From assembly GCA_021463165.1 (NCBI GenBank), contig JAJTWY010000002.1, forward strand, positions 291,447 through 355,446: a DNA stretch of 64,000 nt. The letters run 5' to 3'. This document shows, piece after piece, positions 60,499 through 64,000 of this stretch. Position 1 is the first letter of the stretch, and every line of letters starts with the position of its first letter. A program made the translations under genes and the position numbers. The DNA is from Pyrinomonadaceae bacterium (GTDB lineage: Bacteria > Acidobacteriota > Blastocatellia > Pyrinomonadales > Pyrinomonadaceae). The notes under the pieces are model-generated. The model made no database searches. It was given only the letters and a program-made list of their open reading frames with translations, and was not told where the DNA came from.

Positions 60499-61719
60499 AT
60501 GGATATTAAATCAAAAGTTTTCAAACGGAAATCTGGAAAGAGCAAAGGCAAATGGATCGCCCGGATCGAGTACATCGATCAGGAAACCGGGAAAATTATC
60601 ACGCTGGAACGTAGCAAAGATAGATCAGCGGACGCAAAAGACGAACGGGATCGCCTAACCGACGAACTGAAGAAATCACACGGCGGAATCCGAACGGGTG
60701 AACGAATGACGTTTGCTCAATTGGCAGATAGATGCGATAGGCTTTTCTACCAGCGGGCCGTTATTGTGGAAGGTCGAAAGATCGAGGGCGTTCGATCTTA
60801 TGACACGGCTCAAAACTATCTGAAGTTACTGAAAGAGTTTTTCGGCAAGCGGCGAATCGGTTCGATCACAACCGATAGTTTGAAAGGCTATCGACGCTGG
60901 AGACTGAAAACGGGATCGCGACGGCCTGAAGTTATCAAAAGCGGCAAATTCGTCCCGGTGAAGTTGGGAACGATAAACCGCGAACTTTCGGCAATGCGGC
61001 GAATGATGCGCTACGCATACGGCGAAGGCTGGATCACAAAGGACATTTTCCTTAACGCTCAAGTTATCGACACGGACGCAGAGATGGAACGCAAACGGCT
61101 TCTAACGGAAGCCGAAGAAGTTCGATTGCTTGAGGCTTGTCAGGGCGAACGCGAAACGACCTATACGCGGAAACATTACGGGAAGGAACGAACCGTTACC
61201 GCGAATATCAGCGTAGACAATCCGCATTTGAAGGCCCTGATAATGCTTGCGATCGATGCCGGAATGAGACGCGGCGAAATCCTTAAACTCCGTTGGAATG
61301 ACATCGATTTTGACTCGAACCTGATCCACATTGTCGGAACGCATACCAAAACCCAAAAAGAACGCTATGCACCTTTAACAGAGAGAGTGAAGGCCGAACT
61401 TGTTCGCGTTCGGGAATTCACGCCGGGCGAAATGCCGTTCCCGTTTGCCGACTTCAAACGAAGCTGGGCAACCGCGAAGCGAATCGCCGGGATCGACGAT
61501 CTTCACTTTCACGATCTACGCCGGACGGCTTTGACACGCTGGCAGAGATACGGCTTGCCACTTGCCCTTGCCGGAAAAATGGCAGGGCATACGAACCTTC
61601 AAACAACTATGAAGCATTACACGGCGACCGATTCGGACATCATTCGCAATTTTGCCGAAACGATCAATTCGATACACGCGGAGGCGATGCCGGACGTTTC
61701 AAGCGAGTTGGTAAATTGA
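60499..61719 (+). CDS. int: Tyrosine recombinase/integrase of the genomic island
   Basis: 406 residues: an N-terminal arm-binding region, a SAM-like core-binding domain (about 70-180) and a catalytic domain with Arg near 256 ('AGMRRGEILKLRW'), 'HFHDLRRTALTRW' (His and Arg near 337-340), 'AGHTNLQTTMKHY' (His near 363 and nucleophile Tyr near 372). It would insert and excise the element at the tRNA-Arg site 180 bases upstream. Confidence 0.93.
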   Translation: MDIKSKVFKRKSGKSKGKWIARIEYIDQETGKIITLERSKDRSADAKDERDRLTDELKKSHGGIRTGERMTFAQLADRCDRLFYQRAVIVEGRKIEGVRSYDTAQNYLKLLKEFFGKRRIGSITTDSLKGYRRWRLKTGSRRPEVIKSGKFVPVKLGTINRELSAMRRMMRYAYGEGWITKDIFLNAQVIDTDAEMERKRLLTEAEEVRLLEACQGERETTYTRKHYGKERTVTANISVDNPHLKALIMLAIDAGMRRGEILKLRWNDIDFDSNLIHIVGTHTKTQKERYAPLTERVKAELVRVREFTPGEMPFPFADFKRSWATAKRIAGIDDLHFHDLRRTALTRWQRYGLPLALAGKMAGHTNLQTTMKHYTATDSDIIRNFAETINSIHAEAMPDVSSELVN

Positions 61720-61814
61720 TCGCGGGTCCTTGCTGGGTATTCCCTACAACGGGTATCTCACAACCGCAAGCTATCGGTAACTGTTTAGAAATTTTAATTT
61801 TCATCATCATTCAA

Positions 61815-62666
61815 ATGGCGATCAAGAAATCAAAATCAAAGGTTACAAGTAAAGTCTATAAATGGGATGCTATGAATTCTAATCCGTCCAACTTTGTTGA
61901 GTTTGCGAATACACCGGAAGGTAAAGAATCGCCATTTTTCCCTATGCCGGACGGACGGGGCGTAACTTTTGGACGCAATCTTGACGCTGACGAAATCGAC
62001 GGCAAAGGCTTGCCCGAACTTGGAAATGAAATCGCACTTTTCGATCAATTCGAATTGAATTTTGAGATAAGAGTTTCGCTAGACCGCGAACGCAATGCCT
62101 ATCTAGAGATTTACCAACCGGGACACCCTTCATATCACAAGCTGCGATTCAACGGTATTGAACTTGATGATGCCGTCATAGCAACCGCTCGATTTAAGTC
62201 CGGGTTGGCACGCTTTCTAATTAACTTCTGTATATCGGCTCATTTTGAAAGTTTGTATTGGCAACGTGCTTCGATCGAAGAGCGAAAGGATTCATACGAC
62301 GCAATCATCTTATCGTTTGAGAATTGGTTCAAGAGTACGTTGACACCAAAGCGGAAACGCGAGATCGGACAACGGGAAGTGGTTCCCGGACTCATCGTTA
62401 CGACCTATGAAAGTATCGAATCCGGGCGCGAACCTGATTCGGAATTGCAAAAGGAACAAGACAAGAACGACTTCATTTCAAAGGTATTCGTAGCGTTAGC
62501 AGAGATCGAAACGGAAGGGGGAAAGCGAACGCAGCTTGATGTTGGAACGATCATTTTTGAGAACTTGGATTCAAATGATGTTCAATCGCTAATGAAATAC
62601 CGTTGCCGTAAGCACGGCCTGAAATGGCGCGATATCTTGAAAGAATACGATGAAATAAAAGTGTAA
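61815..62666 (+). CDS. Island protein of unknown function
   Basis: 283 residues from the ATG at 61815; an in-frame TTG at 61716 overlapping the integrase stop is less likely. The N-terminus is lysine-rich (MAIKKSKSKVTSKVYKW), then a mixed alpha/beta region and a charged helical C-terminus with 'SLMKYRCRKHGLKW'. No known domain, signal or membrane segment is recognised. Its position between integrase and excisionase-like genes suggests an element-specific or cargo role. Confidence 0.6.
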   Translation: MAIKKSKSKVTSKVYKWDAMNSNPSNFVEFANTPEGKESPFFPMPDGRGVTFGRNLDADEIDGKGLPELGNEIALFDQFELNFEIRVSLDRERNAYLEIYQPGHPSYHKLRFNGIELDDAVIATARFKSGLARFLINFCISAHFESLYWQRASIEERKDSYDAIILSFENWFKSTLTPKRKREIGQREVVPGLIVTTYESIESGREPDSELQKEQDKNDFISKVFVALAEIETEGGKRTQLDVGTIIFENLDSNDVQSLMKYRCRKHGLKWRDILKEYDEIKV

Positions 62667-62667
62667 A

Positions 62668-62683
62668 AAACTAAAGTTAGTTT
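62668..62683. promoter_or_regulatory. Palindrome AAACTAA-AG-TTAGTTT
   Basis: A perfect 7-2-7 palindrome begins 2 bases after the stop of the unknown gene and lies upstream of the HTH gene. It could be an operator for the element's regulator; the alternative is a short RNA hairpin. Confidence 0.4.
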
Positions 62684-62719
62684 CTTGCCTAAATAGCTAG
62701 AAAGGATTCGATAGCTTAG

Positions 62720-62751
62720 GAATCAGAGAGTTAATTCTCTGATTCTTTTTT
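62720..62751 (+). terminator. Terminator/attenuator hairpin just before the HTH gene
   Basis: A perfect 10-base-pair stem GAATCAGAGA/TCTCTGATTC with a 6-base loop is followed by six T. The GGAG ribosome-binding site (62756) and ATG (62770) come immediately after, with no space for a promoter, so transcripts reaching the HTH gene must read through. Confidence 0.8.
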
Positions 62752-62769
62752 ATTTGGAGTAAGAAAACT

Positions 62770-62964
62770 ATGACAGAAACTAGCGAATTATTGACAGACA
62801 AAGAGGCCGCATCATTCTTGCGGCTTTCACCTTTAACCCTTTGGCGATTGCGGAAACGCGGCGAATTGCCGTTTGTCCGACTCGCGACAAAACTGCTTTA
62901 CCGTCGATCCGACCTGATCGCCTTCATTGACGGGCGAACGCGAAATCTGGAGGCGACGAAATGA
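62770..62964 (+). CDS. Excisionase-like helix-turn-helix protein
   Basis: 64 residues with the MerR/excisionase-type winged helix: 'LTDKEAASFLRLSPLTLWRLRKRGELPFVRL' in parts, then 'LLYRRSDLIAFI'. Such proteins bind DNA at att sites or element promoters and help excision. The stop overlaps the next start (ATGA), so it is coupled to the small gene and the ATPase. Confidence 0.85.
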   Translation: MTETSELLTDKEAASFLRLSPLTLWRLRKRGELPFVRLATKLLYRRSDLIAFIDGRTRNLEATK

Positions 62965-63176
62965 ACCAAAATAGAAAAGCCGACCTTCACGGGATCGGCT
63001 TAAATCTGAAAACTAGCGATTATTTTGCGGACAATCGAGAGGCGTTTTCGTCTTTAGATTCTAGCACAAATTTTGAACATATCGCGTCAATAATCCAGCG
63101 GGTGCTTCGTGATCGACGAACGGCACAGAGGTTCGATTGGAAAAGGCGGAAGCCGGGAAGGATCAAAGCACTATGA
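62961..63176 (+). CDS. Small island protein of unknown function
   Basis: 71 residues with a basic C-terminus ('RTAQRFDWKRRKPGRIKAL'). It overlaps both neighbours by 4 bases, so the three genes form one translationally coupled unit. No family is recognised; DNA binding is a possibility from charge alone. Confidence 0.6.
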   Translation: MNQNRKADLHGIGLNLKTSDYFADNREAFSSLDSSTNFEHIASIIQRVLRDRRTAQRFDWKRRKPGRIKAL

Positions 63177-64000
63177 GAGACGGAGATCACCCTTTACCAA
63201 ACATCGACGTTGACACGATCCGGGCGGACGCGGTGGCAATGCTTTCAGCGTCCGGCGAACCCGGCGACGGCGACGCTGACAGCTTCGCGAGTTTGTTCAA
63301 GATTCAGACGGCGGACAAATGGATCGCCGATTCGCAGACGCGGCCCGCTCCGAAAATGCTATGCGGTGAATTTTGGTTCGAAGGCGAAATCTGTATCTTG
63401 TTCGCCGATACGAACGTAGGCAAATCAATCTTAGCGGTGCAAATAGCGGACTCTATTTCTAAAGGTGGTTCGATCGACGGCTTACGGCTGGAGACCGGGC
63501 CGCAAAAGGTAATTTACTTTGACTTCGAGTTGTCGGACAAGCAATTTGAAGCGAGATATTCCGACAAGCAACCCGGCTCGGAATTCTACTCGAATCCGTA
63601 TCGATTCAATGCGAACCTATTGCGAGCTGAGATCGACACAGAAGCCGACATAGATCACGGCTTCGCAGACTTTGAGGCTTACCTAAACGCTTCGCTTCAA
63701 TCGGCGATCACGTCTCACGGTGCAAAGATTCTGATAATCGACAATCTCACTTATCTCAAGAACGAAACCGAACGGGCGAAAGATGCCTTGCCTTTAATGA
63801 AGTATTTGAAGGCCTTGAAAAGCAAATATGGACTTTCGATCCTTGCATTGGCTCACACGCCAAAACGCGATCACTCTAAAACGATCACTCGCAACGATCT
63901 GCAAGGCTCGAAGATGCTGATTAACTTTTGCGATTCGTGCTTTGCGATCGGTGAGAGCTGCAAGGACAGCGGCCTTCGATACTTGAAGCAAATCAAGGTG
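63173..64000 (+). CDS. RecA-like AAA ATPase of the island, N-terminal part
   Basis: The first 276 residues are in the window and the frame is still open at the end. 'CGEFWFEGEICILFADTNVGKS' in parts holds the Walker A (residues about 78-85), and 'AKILIIDNLTYL' is the Walker B. 'LALAHTPKR' is the sensor-like segment. This matches the RepA/KaiC-like ATPases found beside primase genes in Bacteroidetes-type conjugative and mobilisable elements, where they act as replicative helicase or loader. A primase and mobilisation genes are expected to the right. Confidence 0.8.
   Translation, partial: MRDGDHPLPNIDVDTIRADAVAMLSASGEPGDGDADSFASLFKIQTADKWIADSQTRPAPKMLCGEFWFEGEICILFADTNVGKSILAVQIADSISKGGSIDGLRLETGPQKVIYFDFELSDKQFEARYSDKQPGSEFYSNPYRFNANLLRAEIDTEADIDHGFADFEAYLNASLQSAITSHGAKILIIDNLTYLKNETERAKDALPLMKYLKALKSKYGLSILALAHTPKRDHSKTITRNDLQGSKMLINFCDSCFAIGESCKDSGLRYLKQIKV

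Overview
The window is a stretch of bacterial chromosome of moderate GC content, dense with genes on both strands. Its right-hand end enters an integrated mobile element. Gene content and protein style suggest an Acidobacteriota member of the Blastocatellia/Pyrinomonadaceae type. The pointers are many secreted beta-propeller and carboxypeptidase-regulatory-like proteins, an egtB-egtD pair, B-type succinate dehydrogenase, DUF4097 proteins next to an ECF sigma/anti-sigma pair, and DUF5658. This placement is inferred from gene content only; there is no rRNA in the window.

Layout. 1-9.8 kb: end of an MBL-fold hydrolase, a ferritin-like diiron protein, a TolB-like propeller, a CusF-like lipoprotein, dapF, a GH31 glucosidase, acs, mtnB, msrA and a half-size GDT1 protein. 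9.9-23 kb: an APC permease, a DHH phosphoesterase, and three enzymes that fit the 2-aminomuconate branch of kynurenine degradation (3-hydroxyanthranilate dioxygenase, a RidA-type deaminase, an aldehyde dehydrogenase). These are interleaved with a methyltransferase, an alcohol dehydrogenase, a GNAT, an exported one-cysteine MsrA and an exported PepT. 23.2-26.4 kb: a three-gene unit of a zinc-ribbon membrane protein, an M48-like protein with a damaged HExxH motif, and an acidic protein with eight 13-residue calcium-loop repeats. 26.5-33.3 kb: secreted P1 and M28 peptidases, dcd, two DUF4097-like proteins, and an anti-sigma and ECF sigma factor separated by a strong terminator. 33.5-42.5 kb: a secreted propeller, a non-coding array of hairpin repeats beside an Ogg2-type DNA glycosylase, a TPR/double retropepsin-like protein, an orphan PIN protein, a glycine-zipper protein, DUF5658 with a structured leader, an HtrA protease and a CysQ-like phosphatase. 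42.6-48.7 kb: STAS and GAF/HD-GYP signalling, a LysR regulator and sdhCAB. 49-58 kb: a small protein in its own transcription unit, egtB-egtD, birA, a VanW protein, coaX, a SKI2-like helicase half, a tandem GNAT and ispH. 58.3-60.1 kb: a secreted GH10 xylanase.

60.27-64 kb: the 3' half of a tRNA-Arg(CCT) gene marks an attachment junction. It is followed by GTGGGA-type half-sites, a tyrosine integrase, an unknown gene, an excisionase-like HTH gene behind a terminator hairpin, a small gene and the start of a RecA-like AAA ATPase. The orientation of the tRNA fragment places the chromosome to the left and the island to the right, so an intact tRNA-Arg gene is predicted beyond the window.

The strongest candidates for undescribed biology are the eight-unit hairpin array at 35317-35670, the zinc-ribbon/M48-like/calcium-repeat unit at 23262-26392, the C-terminal domain shared by the propeller at 33575 and the xylanase at 58294, and the nested hairpin before the DUF5658 gene.
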